The notes: generated by a model not told the origin, from the letters alone. 64,000 nt of DNA from Hyphomonadaceae bacterium UBA1933 (GCA_002337085.1 DDFH01000006.1:1250643-1314642); one strand, 5' to 3'. Shown: positions 25,495 to 33,331, counted from the stretch's first letter. Numbers and translations are program-made.

Positions 25495-26562
25495 ATGCAG
25501 CCTAATGTTGACGATGATTATTCAGTTTTAAAAAGGTCTCGTCCTGTGAAAAAGAAAGCAATTTCAGGCGCAACGTTTTTTATATTTGCGCTTGCTGGTA
25601 TTGTTGCGGTTGGCGTAGGCGGCTTTTTTGCCCTCGATTATATGAGCAAATATAATAGCAATAGCCAATTAAAAGAACCAACCCTTAATTCGTATAAAAC
25701 ACTTAGCAAGGTCGAACTTAGGGCGCAGCCATCAATGGGGGCGAAAATTATTGCCACATTGAAGGAAGAAACGATTTTATCTGGAAAACCTGCTGGCAAA
25801 GCGGATGGTGTCGATTGGCTTGAAGTAACCGCCGCAGATGGCTCACACGGGTTTTTACCTTTAAATAGCGTTGTACAAATCGATACTAATGTTGATTTGT
25901 CACAAGTTAAGAATGAGAATGTAAACATATTAACCACGACTGCGGTTAATATTCGTGCCATTCCATCATTAACTGGTCAAGTTATTGGAACTATTGATGG
26001 TGGAACCAGAATCACTGCCAGCGGAACCATTATCTCTCAAGGTGAGCAATGGTATAGGCTTGATTTTGGTAAAGATGGTAAAGGCTTTATCATGGGGCGC
26101 TTTACAGCCCCTGATGAAGATAAAGAAGCCTTGAAAAACGCAACTGGTGCAGGGGTTGGGGTTGTTGGCATTGTTAATTCAATAACCAACCTTCAGGCGA
26201 CACCATTTTCAGAATCACGCATAATGCAACCATTGCTTATGAATGATGTTGTTTCGGTAATTGGGCAAACAAAATCTGATGATTGGTGGTATATCGTTCG
26301 CCTAAGTGATGGCACACAAGGTTTTGTTCCAAGAAATGCAATAACAATTCCTGCATCTCAAAATAAATGGATGTATTCAGATGGTACCGAAGCACCAGGG
26401 CCAAATGTTCCAAAGGCTGTTAATGAAACCGATGCCGCAACTCAGACGCAATCTGCACCCGAAGCGGTGAATATGAATATTGGTGCTGAACCATCGATTG
26501 CTACTGTACCGCCCAAGGACAAGGCCGATCAAAAGCCAATCGGTGCCGAACCACCTAGATAA
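25495..26562 (+). CDS. Single-pass membrane protein with SH3-type domains
   Basis: A 355-residue companion of the upstream SH3 protein. A short cytoplasmic stretch (QPNVDDDYSVLKRSRPVKKK) is followed by a transmembrane helix at about 27-48 (GATFFIFALAGIVAVGVGGFF). Three SH3b-like repeats follow in the presumed periplasmic part: LRAQPSMGAKIIATL, NIRAIPSLTGQVIGTI and LQATPFSESRIMQPL. Each opens a repeat that ends in a GF-V or GFIMG segment. The tail is Pro/Ala-rich and disordered. ATG 25495 is preferred to a TTG 30 nt upstream that lacks a ribosome binding site. It ends at a terminator. Confidence 0.75.
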   Translation: MQPNVDDDYSVLKRSRPVKKKAISGATFFIFALAGIVAVGVGGFFALDYMSKYNSNSQLKEPTLNSYKTLSKVELRAQPSMGAKIIATLKEETILSGKPAGKADGVDWLEVTAADGSHGFLPLNSVVQIDTNVDLSQVKNENVNILTTTAVNIRAIPSLTGQVIGTIDGGTRITASGTIISQGEQWYRLDFGKDGKGFIMGRFTAPDEDKEALKNATGAGVGVVGIVNSITNLQATPFSESRIMQPLLMNDVVSVIGQTKSDDWWYIVRLSDGTQGFVPRNAITIPASQNKWMYSDGTEAPGPNVPKAVNETDAATQTQSAPEAVNMNIGAEPSIATVPPKDKADQKPIGAEPPR

Positions 26563-26568
26563 AAATAA

Positions 26569-26600
26569 AAAAAGCGCCTGAAACAATCAGGCGCTTTTTT
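26569..26600. terminator. Rho-independent terminator between SH3 gene and bamE
   Basis: AAAAAGCGCCTGA, loop AACAA, TCAGGCGCTTTTTT. A- and T-tracts on both sides allow it to serve the plus-strand SH3 gene and the convergent bamE. Confidence 0.9.
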
Positions 26601-26617
26601 ATTAAATTCAATTCCTA

Positions 26618-27103
26618 CTATCGGTTAGTTCTAGGACCACCAGCAGCCGATGGAAGGTTTGGATCTTGTCCAGGCAATTGAACCGGCGAACGACCAACCG
26701 AGCCGAATATTTGCTCAAGGAAGGTGATTTCACGACCGCGTGTTGGTGTTTTATGCTTGTCATAATCAATTACGCGACCATCTGCTAATGTGTATTGGCG
26801 AACTTGTGAAACCGTGTCGGCATCATCAAAGCTAATGGCAGTGATATGACGTTCAGTTGTTTTTGGCTTTAAAAACGCTTCTTGGCTTTGAGTAGATGAA
26901 ATATAATACCATACTTGGTCATCAAAGGTACCAGTTTGCGAAGGGTTGCCATATTTACTAAGTAAGCTAGTTTTGCTATCAGTGCCAACATTGGCGCTAA
27001 CCAAGCTTTCATCATAAGTAACAAAACCATGTTTACTGATGATTGGGCTGCATGCACCAAGAGCAAAACAACAAATCAAACTGGCAAAAAGGGTGGTTCT
27101 CAT
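26618..27103 (-). CDS. bamE: Outer membrane assembly lipoprotein BamE (SmpA/OmlA)
   Basis: A 161-residue lipoprotein: signal peptide with lipobox LGAC near residue 18. The SmpA/OmlA fold follows, with SLLSKYGNPSQTGTFDDQVWYY (the G-x-P-s...f....WyY pattern of the family) and a strand ending in ISFDD. The last 40 residues are Pro/Gly-rich, an extension common in alphaproteobacteria. It is part of the BAM complex that inserts beta-barrel proteins into the outer membrane. It is divergent from the bc1 chaperone gene, a pairing known in alphaproteobacteria. Confidence 0.93.
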   Translation of the reverse strand: MRTTLFASLICCFALGACSPIISKHGFVTYDESLVSANVGTDSKTSLLSKYGNPSQTGTFDDQVWYYISSTQSQEAFLKPKTTERHITAISFDDADTVSQVRQYTLADGRVIDYDKHKTPTRGREITFLEQIFGSVGRSPVQLPGQDPNLPSAAGGPRTNR

Positions 27104-27199
27104 CTATTTATCCTAAAATTTGCACCAACAAGCCTGCAAATGACTAGCTTTGTTAAGAGTTTGGTTCAAGTTAAAAGCGCATCAAACATACAGGTAAAA

Positions 27200-27718
27200 A
27201 TGTTTTCTTTTTTCAAAAATCAGAAATTAATCGACGAAGCAAGTGACACTTTGTTAATAGAGTTGAATAAATATGCCCGCAATCCTAAATTTTTCGGGGA
27301 TGAAAAAGTAACCGATGACCCAGATGGTCGATTTGAAATGGTGGCATTGTTTGCAACGCCTTTCTTTGTGGCTTTATCGGGGCGGGATGAGTTTTCGTCA
27401 CGAATCTCACAAAAGTTATTTGATAAAATCTTTAAAAGTTTTGATGATGCAATGCGGCTTTTGGGTGTCGGCGATTTGGCGGTGGGAAAACGTATAAAAT
27501 CGCTTTCCGAAAGCTTTTATGGACGCCAAAAATCTTATAAAGAGGCAATTGAGTCTGGTGATAGTGTCTTATTTGAAAATAAAATTGCATTGAATGTTTT
27601 TTCCAAAACGGTCTCTGATAATAAAATTGAAAAAATTCTATGCGAAGAGGTTTTGGCGTTATATGGGCGGCTAAAACAACTGCCAACTGCGGAAATTTTG
27701 GCAAATTGTAAAAAATAA
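27200..27718 (+). CDS. Ubiquinol-cytochrome c chaperone family protein
   Basis: A 172-residue, all-helical protein of the CBP3/UQCC1 family, needed for cytochrome b maturation in the bc1 complex. Recognised features are KFFGDEKVTDDPDGRFEMVALFATPFFVAL, LFDKIFKSFDDAMRLLGVGDLAVGKRIKSL with FYGRQKSY, and a C-terminal helical segment with ALYGRLKQL. The start MFSFFKNQK at 27200 is preceded by AGGT. Upstream codons run across the bamE promoter region and were excluded. It is followed by plsX after 73 bp; the DUF177 gene often found between the two is absent. Confidence 0.87.
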   Translation: MFSFFKNQKLIDEASDTLLIELNKYARNPKFFGDEKVTDDPDGRFEMVALFATPFFVALSGRDEFSSRISQKLFDKIFKSFDDAMRLLGVGDLAVGKRIKSLSESFYGRQKSYKEAIESGDSVLFENKIALNVFSKTVSDNKIEKILCEEVLALYGRLKQLPTAEILANCKK

Positions 27719-27791
27719 TATATATCGCAAGAAAATAATCTGAAGTTTCTGCTTTGGGGGCAGGGCTATATTTTGAGGATTTTAGATTTTA

Positions 27792-28886
27792 ATGGAAATA
27801 TCCAATTCCGGTGAGAATGCAAAAATCTCACAGAATATCGTTACATTATCTGTTGATGTTATGGGGGGTGATTATGCCCCAGATGAGATTATGAAAGGCA
27901 TAAATCTATTTGCAAAGGTAAATAGTGATGTGCATTTTTTGCTCCACGGCATCGAAAAAGATATAAAAGAACGTCTTGTCGATACACCAAATATAAAAAA
28001 CTACACAATAATACATTCTGACGAAGTTGTTGGCATGGATGCCAAGCCATCACAGGCAATGCGCCGCAAAAATACCTCTATGTGGGGCGCGATTGAAAGC
28101 GTCAAAAAAAATGTGGCACAAGCAGCGGTTTCGGCGGGCAATACAGGTGCATTAATGGCAATATCAAATTTACAATTAAGAACCTTAAAAGGGGTTCATC
28201 GCCCCGCGATTACTGCATCTTGGCCCAATCCAAATGGTGGGCGTTCTGTTGTTCTTGATGTTGGTGCCAATGTTGACAGTGACCCTGATCAATTGGTTGA
28301 ATTTGCCATCATGGGTGAGGCGTTTGCAAAAGCAATTTATGATATTAAAGAACCATCAATCGGCCTTTTAAATGTTGGAACCGAAGACCAAAAAGGCCAT
28401 GAAGAAGTGCGCGAGGCAATGCGCCTTTTGCGTGAACATGGCGAAACCCTTGGGCTTAATGTTTATGGCTTTGTTGAAGGTAATGACATTTCAATGGGGA
28501 CAACTGATGTTGTTGTAACCGATGGCTTTACCGGAAATATCGCGCTTAAATCGGCAGAAGGTGCGGCGAAATTCATCGCAAAACTATTGAAAGATTCATT
28601 AAAGGCAGACCCATTATCTATGTTGGGTGCGGTTATCGCCAGCAATGGTTTCAATAGATTAAAGAAAATTATGGATCCGGCAAATTTCAATGGCGGGGTG
28701 TTCCTTGGCCTTAATGGCTTGGTTGTAAAATCACATGGCGGAACCAATGCAAAAGGCTTTGCCAATGCGCTTGAAGTTGCATTAAAGCTTGCAAAATCAG
28801 ATTATAATAAATTTATTGCCAATAATCTTGAGCGTCTTGAACAAGTTCGTGCCAAGGTCAAAGAGCCTGAGATGGCTGATAAATAA
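27792..28886 (+). CDS. plsX: Phosphate acyltransferase PlsX
   Basis: A 364-residue enzyme making acyl-phosphate from acyl-ACP for phospholipid synthesis. It opens with SVDVMGGDYAPDEIMKG, followed by SAGNTGALMA, LDVGANVDSDPDQL, NVGTEDQKG and VVTDGFTGNIALK, all family signatures. The C-terminus has VVKSHGGTNAKGFANAL. It is followed by fabH, the usual partner in fatty-acid initiation. Confidence 0.98.
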   Translation: MEISNSGENAKISQNIVTLSVDVMGGDYAPDEIMKGINLFAKVNSDVHFLLHGIEKDIKERLVDTPNIKNYTIIHSDEVVGMDAKPSQAMRRKNTSMWGAIESVKKNVAQAAVSAGNTGALMAISNLQLRTLKGVHRPAITASWPNPNGGRSVVLDVGANVDSDPDQLVEFAIMGEAFAKAIYDIKEPSIGLLNVGTEDQKGHEEVREAMRLLREHGETLGLNVYGFVEGNDISMGTTDVVVTDGFTGNIALKSAEGAAKFIAKLLKDSLKADPLSMLGAVIASNGFNRLKKIMDPANFNGGVFLGLNGLVVKSHGGTNAKGFANALEVALKLAKSDYNKFIANNLERLEQVRAKVKEPEMADK

Positions 28887-28972
28887 TTTTGCATTTGCAA
28901 TATATATGTTTAAAGCAATGACCTATTAATTTACTCATGTGAATAATACGGGTGCACGATACGGGGTTTAAT

Positions 28973-29944
28973 ATGCCAATAGTTTCAGTAGTTTCATCAT
29001 TATGTGCGGTTACGCCAGAGCGGGCAGTAAACAACGATGAACTTGCGCGTATGGTTGATACTTCTGATGAATGGATTTCTGCGCGTACTGGTATAAAATC
29101 CCGTTATGTTGCATCGCCACTTGAAACAACATCGGTTCTAGGGGCGCAGGCGGCAAAATTAGCAATTGAAGAAGCCGGCCTCAAACCAGAAGATATTGAT
29201 CTTATTGTTTGTGCCACCTCAACCCCCGATAAAACATTCCCGTCAACCGCAACATTGATTCAGGCGAAATTAGGCTGCAAAGTTGCAACCGCTTTCGATG
29301 TTCAGGCCGTTTGCTCTGGCTTCGTTTATGGTGTTGGTATTGTTGATGCCTTGGTAAAAGCAGGGCAGGCAAAAAATGCGGTTCTAATTGGTGCTGATAC
29401 TTTCTCACGCATTATGGATTGGTCAGATAGAACAACTTGTGTTCTTTTTGGCGATGGTGCTGGTGCAGCCGTTATTCAGGGCGTTGATTCCGATAAAGCA
29501 GAAGGTAGGGGCATTCTTGCCAGCGTTCTTAATGCTGATGGAAAATATGCCGATATTTTGAATGTTGATGGTGGTGCATCTTCTAATGCCCGCGTTGGTA
29601 AATTGCGTATGGAAGGGCAGGCGGTATTCAAACATGCCGTTACTAATATTGCCAGCGCAATTGAAGAATGTTGCGAAAAAGCAGGGCGTTCAGTTTCTGA
29701 AATTGATTGGTTTGTTCCGCATCAGGCAAATAAACGTATCCTTGATGGCGTTGCAAAACGCCTTAACATCCCAGAAGAAAAAGTCGTGGTAACCGTTGAT
29801 GTTCATGGCAACACTTCTGCGGCATCGGTTCCTTTGGCCTATGATTTTGCCAAAAAAGACGGTCGCATTAAAAAAGGCGATTTGGTTTTGTTTGAGGCAA
29901 TGGGTGGTGGTCTTACCTGGGGTGCGTCTTTGGTGCAGTTATAA
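28973..29944 (+). CDS. fabH: 3-oxoacyl-[ACP] synthase III
   Basis: A 323-residue condensing enzyme starting fatty-acid synthesis from acetyl-CoA and malonyl-ACP. The catalytic triad is visible: Cys in QAVCSGFVYG, His in PHQANKRI, Asn in VHGNTSAASVPLA. WISARTGIKSRY near the start and EAMGGGLTWGASL at the end are typical. ATG 28973, preceded by GGGG, is preferred to a GTG 21 nt upstream. It lies in the plsX-fabH-ihfA-merR run. Confidence 0.97.
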   Translation: MPIVSVVSSLCAVTPERAVNNDELARMVDTSDEWISARTGIKSRYVASPLETTSVLGAQAAKLAIEEAGLKPEDIDLIVCATSTPDKTFPSTATLIQAKLGCKVATAFDVQAVCSGFVYGVGIVDALVKAGQAKNAVLIGADTFSRIMDWSDRTTCVLFGDGAGAAVIQGVDSDKAEGRGILASVLNADGKYADILNVDGGASSNARVGKLRMEGQAVFKHAVTNIASAIEECCEKAGRSVSEIDWFVPHQANKRILDGVAKRLNIPEEKVVVTVDVHGNTSAASVPLAYDFAKKDGRIKKGDLVLFEAMGGGLTWGASLVQL

Positions 29945-30096
29945 GTGGAAATATAGTAAAACCAGAGATTAGGTTCGCCTTATCTGCAATATTTTACACT
30001 TTTTAACATATAATGTAAAATTTTCTCTTTACGATACTGAATTTGTTGGATTAATATACCCTCGATTATTATTGTATGTATGAAATAGGGGGAATT

Positions 30097-30387
30097 ATGG
30101 CTGAGACACTAACTAGAGCACATTTAATTGATGTTATTGGGCGTGAATTGGGACTTTCCCGGACTGATGGTGCGCAATTGTTGGAATCAATGCTAGAACA
30201 TATCGTTCTTACACTTGAAAACGGCAAGATTGTTAAGCTGGCACGTTTTGGAAATTTTGCGATTCGCGACAAGGCGCCACGTGTTGGCCGTAATCCTAAA
30301 ACGGGCGTAGAAGCTAATATTAGCGCACGTCGCGTTGTTACTTTTAAACCTTCGCAAATGCTTAGGGCGCGCGTAGAAAGAGGATAA
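30097..30387 (+). CDS. ihfA: Integration host factor subunit alpha
   Basis: A 96-residue DNA-bending protein of the HU/IHF family. It shows TLTRAHLIDVI at the start, the VKLARFGNFAIRDKAPRVGR segment, and the DNA-inserting arm with the RNPKTG motif (Pro at its tip). The ATG follows AGGGGG at good spacing. IHF is needed for sigma-54 flagellar promoters in Caulobacter-type bacteria. It is followed one base after its stop by the MerR gene. Confidence 0.96.
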   Translation: MAETLTRAHLIDVIGRELGLSRTDGAQLLESMLEHIVLTLENGKIVKLARFGNFAIRDKAPRVGRNPKTGVEANISARRVVTFKPSQMLRARVERG

Positions 30388-30388
30388 A

Positions 30389-30874
30389 TTGTCAGATTAT
30401 GGCGGTGCGAACCTTAAAGCCCCAGAGGCTTTTCGTACGATTTCAGAAGCGAGCGATGAAATCGGTGTGGCGCCGCATGTTCTGCGATTTTGGGAAGGCA
30501 AGTTCCCACTTCTTAAGCCATTAAAACGTGGCGGTGGTCGGCGTTTTTATCGGGTTCAGGATATGGCGCTTTTGCGGGGTCTTAAAATTCTTCTACAAGA
30601 TGAAGGTTACACCATAAAAGGTGTTCAAAAATTGATTCGTGATAATGGTATCCAATTTATTCGCGAACGTGGCATCGGTATAAGTATTCCAGAGAGCCAT
30701 GACGTTTCCGATATAAGTGAAACAAGTGGTTCCCCTTCAACTTCTGAAACCAAAAAATCCCCCCCACCAAGCTTTAGTAATAGCAACAAAGCAATGGGGT
30801 TAAGGCTGCGTCAAACTCTAATAAAATTAGAGGCGGCAAGAAGACATTTGGACAAGGTACTGCCACAACAATGA
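30389..30874 (+). CDS. MerR family transcriptional regulator
   Basis: A 161-residue regulator with an N-terminal MerR winged helix: FRTISEASDEIGVAPHVLRFWEGKFP, then GGGRRFYRVQDMALLRGLKILLQDEGYTI. A Ser/Pro-rich linker follows and a short C-terminal helix. No metal-binding Cys is present, so it belongs to the ihfA-linked group of unknown ligand found throughout alphaproteobacteria. The start is TTG at 30389, one base after the ihfA stop, with AGAGG upstream. It overlaps the next gene by 4 nt (ATGA). Confidence 0.93.
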   Translation: MSDYGGANLKAPEAFRTISEASDEIGVAPHVLRFWEGKFPLLKPLKRGGGRRFYRVQDMALLRGLKILLQDEGYTIKGVQKLIRDNGIQFIRERGIGISIPESHDVSDISETSGSPSTSETKKSPPPSFSNSNKAMGLRLRQTLIKLEAARRHLDKVLPQQ

Positions 30875-31401
30875 CCGATATTATTACTATCCGTGAAGCG
30901 CATACGGACGATGTTGCGCGCATTGAACATTTGGTTGAGACCACTTATCGTGGTGAGGACTCTAAAAAAGGGTGGACCACTGAATTCGCACTGCTTGCAG
31001 GGACACGTTTGCAAAAGGGTGAAATTGCGGCAGCACTTGCCGATAAGTCGAACCAATTTTTTGTTGCCGAAATTGGCGATTTAGTTGTTGGGGTTATTTG
31101 TGTTAATAAAAATGGCGATTGGATTGAGTTCGGAAAATTCTCTGTTGACCCTGAAATGCAGGGGCGGGGAATCGGTAAAATGCTTATTTCCAAGGTCGAA
31201 GATTTTGTAAAAAATGTTTGGGGTGCGGATAAATTAAAGCTAAGCGTGATTTCAATCCGCAAAGAGTTGGTCGATTTTTACGCACGTTATGGCTTTAAAG
31301 ATACCGATCAAAGAATAGATTTCATGGAAATCCACCCCTATGTTGAATTAAAAGACGGGGTTTCCGATCTTGAAGTTATCATAATGGAAAAACCTGTATA
31401 A
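30871..31401 (+). CDS. GNAT family N-acetyltransferase
   Basis: A 176-residue acetyltransferase. The acetyl-CoA loop is FSVDPEMQGRGIGKMLI (R/Q-x-x-G-x-G/A), followed by helix alpha-3 and SVISIRKELVDFYARYGFK near the C-terminus. The substrate is unknown. Translation is coupled to the MerR gene by an ATGA overlap, so it is the end of the plsX-fabH-ihfA-merR cluster. After its stop the repeat array begins. Confidence 0.9.
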   Translation: MTDIITIREAHTDDVARIEHLVETTYRGEDSKKGWTTEFALLAGTRLQKGEIAAALADKSNQFFVAEIGDLVVGVICVNKNGDWIEFGKFSVDPEMQGRGIGKMLISKVEDFVKNVWGADKLKLSVISIRKELVDFYARYGFKDTDQRIDFMEIHPYVELKDGVSDLEVIIMEKPV

Positions 31402-31418
31402 TTTCATAGTTGGAAATG

Positions 31419-31566
31419 TGTGCCAATCATGCTTGCTTACGCTGGCGCTTTTTATTAATTCTCGTTTCAATCGGAGTATAACGCAGCAGAAACATTCTGC
31501 GAAAAAGTGTTATGCGGTTTTTTGCATAAAGAATGTTTAAAACAAACCAACTAAGGCGGTGTTCCT
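31419..31566 (+). repeat. Tandem repeat unit 1 with 5' fragment of tRNA-Pro
   Basis: A 148-bp unit beginning TGTGCCAATCATGCTTGC. It consists of about 53 bp identical in kind to the DNA just upstream of the real tRNA-Pro. Next come 16 bp matching its first 16 nt (CGGAGTATAACGCAGC, one base changed, 31472-31487). About 79 bp of unrelated sequence complete the unit. The last part forms a nested inverted repeat: outer arms AAACATTCT/AGAATGTTT and inner arms TTATGC/GCATAA. A 63-codon minus-strand frame across the repeats is not considered a gene. Confidence 0.9.
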
Positions 31567-31713
31567 TGTGCCAATCACGCTTGCTTACGCTGGCGCTTTT
31601 TATTAATTCACGATTCAATCGGAGTATAGCGCAGCAGAAACATTCTGCGAAAAAGTGTTATGCGGTTTTTCGCATAAAGAATGTTTAAAACAAACCAACC
31701 AGGCGGTGTTTCT
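31567..31713 (+). repeat. Tandem repeat unit 2 with 5' fragment of tRNA-Pro
   Basis: A 147-bp unit nearly identical to unit 1. The tRNA-like piece here (31620-31635) matches the real gene exactly over 16 nt and then departs into the same hairpin element. The next repeat of the leading segment (31714-31766) runs directly into the intact tRNA-Pro, so the array is two full units plus one leading part. Confidence 0.9.
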
Positions 31714-31766
31714 TGTGCCAATCATGCTTGCTTACATAGGCGCTTTTTATTAATTCACGATTCAAT

Positions 31767-31843
31767 CGGAGTATAGCGCAGCCTGGTAGCGCACTTGTCT
31801 GGGGGACAAGGGGTCGTGGGTTCGAATCCCGCTACTCCGACCA
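31767..31843 (+). tRNA. tRNA-Pro (anticodon GGG)
   Basis: 77 nt with encoded CCA. The acceptor CGGAGTA pairs perfectly with TACTCCG; the anticodon stem is CTTGT/ACAAG with loop CTGGGGG; the T arm is GTGGG-TTCGAAT-CCCGC. It is the only complete copy; its first 16 nt and upstream region are duplicated in the two repeat units before it. No terminator is visible before the following GNAT gene. Confidence 0.96.
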
Positions 31844-31921
31844 TTGGCAAACAGAATTCCATCAAAATTTTACTTGTTCTGCGAATCATCTGTTGTTAAT
31901 AAGTGGGCGACGGGGACAATT

Positions 31922-32602
31922 TTGACCAAACATATTCTTGATACGCCAGCGTATAATTCACTAATTACTCATCACAAAATCAGGGCGCAGGGCAATGAAT
32001 TTGCCATTGCTATGCAGCCTGAATTTGGGCCATTTGCCGGTGTTGGTGAATATTCAAAATCGGCATTTGATGCGCTTTATAGCCTTAATATTGGCGAAGA
32101 TGGCTTTTGGCTTTTGGATACTTTTCCAATCGAGCCTTTGGGTGATTTTGAAGTTGTGGCGCGTGCCCATTGCCACCAGATGATTCTTGATAAACTTCCG
32201 CCTGAAGTTGATGTGGCTGAAGTTGTTACGCTTGGTAACGCTGACCTTGGGCAAATGTATGAATTGGCAAAGCTATGCAACCCGGGGCCATTTGCCACGA
32301 ACACTGGCGAAATTGGTGAATTTATCGGGATGTTTGATAATGAGCGCCTAATTGCCATGATGGGGGAGCGGTTTAGAATGCCTGAATTTACAGAAATGAC
32401 CGCACTTTCAACCCATCCTGATTATCGCGGTAAAGGAATTGGGGCAAAATTATTTACTATTACCGCAAGACGCATTTTAAATCGCGGCGATACTCCATTT
32501 CTTCATGTTTATGCAGAAAATGAAAATGGTATAAAATTATATGAAAAACTTGGCTTCAAATTCCGAAGCGATATTCACGTTACGATTATAAAAAAGAAGT
32601 GA
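31922..32602 (+). CDS. GNAT family N-acetyltransferase (FR47-like)
   Basis: A 226-residue acetyltransferase with a helical N-terminal half and a C-terminal GNAT domain. The acetyl-CoA loop is TALSTHPDYRGKGIGAKLF, followed by AENENGIKLYEKLGFK. The frame is open back to the base after the tRNA-Pro CCA. The TTG at 31922 with GGGGA just upstream gives the length expected for this group and is the preferred start. The mRNA may be transcribed together with tRNA-Pro. Substrate unknown. Confidence 0.82.
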   Translation: MTKHILDTPAYNSLITHHKIRAQGNEFAIAMQPEFGPFAGVGEYSKSAFDALYSLNIGEDGFWLLDTFPIEPLGDFEVVARAHCHQMILDKLPPEVDVAEVVTLGNADLGQMYELAKLCNPGPFATNTGEIGEFIGMFDNERLIAMMGERFRMPEFTEMTALSTHPDYRGKGIGAKLFTITARRILNRGDTPFLHVYAENENGIKLYEKLGFKFRSDIHVTIIKKK

Positions 32603-32644
32603 TAAGCAATTGCTTGCAATTGCGGGCAATAAAAAACGCAGGCC

Positions 32645-32676
32645 AAAATAAAAAACGCAGGTGCGAGACCTGCGTT
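32645..32676 (-). terminator. Rho-independent terminator of tRNA-Asn
   Basis: On the minus strand AACGCAGGT, short loop, ACCTGCGTT, then TTTTATTTT, starting 26 nt after the tRNA-Asn CCA. The plus-strand side lacks a U-tract. Confidence 0.85.
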
Positions 32677-32701
32677 GATTAAATCCTTCGGTAAGGAAAA
32701 A

Positions 32702-32777
32702 TGGCTCCCCGAGCAGGGCTCGAACCTGCGACCCAGCGATTAACAGTCGCTTGCTCTACCGACTGAGCTATCGAGGA
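32702..32777 (-). tRNA. tRNA-Asn (anticodon GTT)
   Basis: 76 nt with encoded CCA. The acceptor TCCTCGA pairs with TCGGGGA (one T-G pair); the anticodon loop is CTGTTAA and the T arm GCAGG-TTCGAGC-CCTGC. Its GTT anticodon makes it one of the queuosine tRNAs that the queA/tgt products would modify. Confidence 0.96.
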
Positions 32778-32956
32778 ACACTGTGGGCGGGTGTTTAAGC
32801 AAGTTATAAAAACTTAGCAAGACCCAATTGCAGACAAATTACACTAAACCGACAAAAAAGCAATAAACACCGTTGGTTACGACTGATTTTAAGTTCAATA
32901 TCGTGTCATATGAGTGAGAGGATTAAAAAATAATTGCCAAAATCACAAAAAGAAAA

Positions 32957-32977
32957 GCGAGGAATAAAATTCCTCGC
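32957..32977 (-). terminator. Strong hairpin terminator in the tRNA-Asn/tRNA-Cys gap
   Basis: Perfect 9-bp stem GCGAGGAAT/ATTCCTCGC with a 3-nt loop. On the minus strand it is followed by TTTTCTTTTT. It lies 281 nt downstream of tRNA-Cys with no protein gene between, so it may end a long tRNA-Cys transcript or a small RNA. Confidence 0.75.
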
Positions 32978-33042
32978 CTGAAAGTGTTGGGTATGGTGGG
33001 GTGTCTAAAGAGAAGACACTAAGTCTTTTTAGCGATTCATGG

Positions 33043-33079
33043 TTAATAACGAGTTAACGAGATTATTAAAATTTATAAT
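33043..33079 (+). promoter_or_regulatory. CtrA-type box with a well-placed -10 in gene-less DNA
   Basis: TTAATAACGAGTTAA (33043-33057) is an exact TTAA-N7-TTAA. The second half-site lies where the -35 element would be for a perfect TATAAT at 33074-33079 (about 17 bp spacing), the layout of CtrA-activated promoters in Caulobacter. A transcript would start near 33086 and run antisense to tRNA-Cys. The surrounding stretch 32778-33257 contains no protein gene that I can support. A chance match cannot be excluded in AT-rich DNA. Confidence 0.45.
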
Positions 33080-33257
33080 TTTGTAATAAATTGAATTAAT
33101 AAGGTTTTTTATCGCAACCTCATTGAGGTAGGCAATTTAGGCTTGTTCAATAAGGTTTTATTGGAAAAATTTGGCGGGAAAATAGAAACAAACATACAAA
33201 TTAATGCATATGCATTTTGCAATGCGGTGATATTTATTGTGGCTTGATTGAATTTTT

Positions 33258-33331
33258 TGGAGGCCTCGCCCAGAATCGAACTGGGGTTCACGGATTTGCA
33301 ATCCGCTGCGTAACCACTCCGCCACGAGGCC
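33258..33331 (-). tRNA. tRNA-Cys (anticodon GCA)
   Basis: 74 nt with encoded CCA. The acceptor GGCCTCG pairs perfectly with CGAGGCC; discriminator T; the anticodon loop is TTGCAAA; the T arm is CCCAG-TTCGATT-CTGGG. It lies on the minus strand like tRNA-Asn. Confidence 0.96.

Noticed and set aside
31427..31618. 63-codon minus-strand frame across the tRNA-Pro repeats
   Set aside because: It lies wholly in duplicated noncoding DNA and has no ribosome binding site.
31419..31766. CRISPR array or ordinary integrative-element att site
   Set aside because: The units are about 148 bp, contain no spacers, and duplicate the tRNA 5' end; att sites duplicate the 3' end and no integrase is near.
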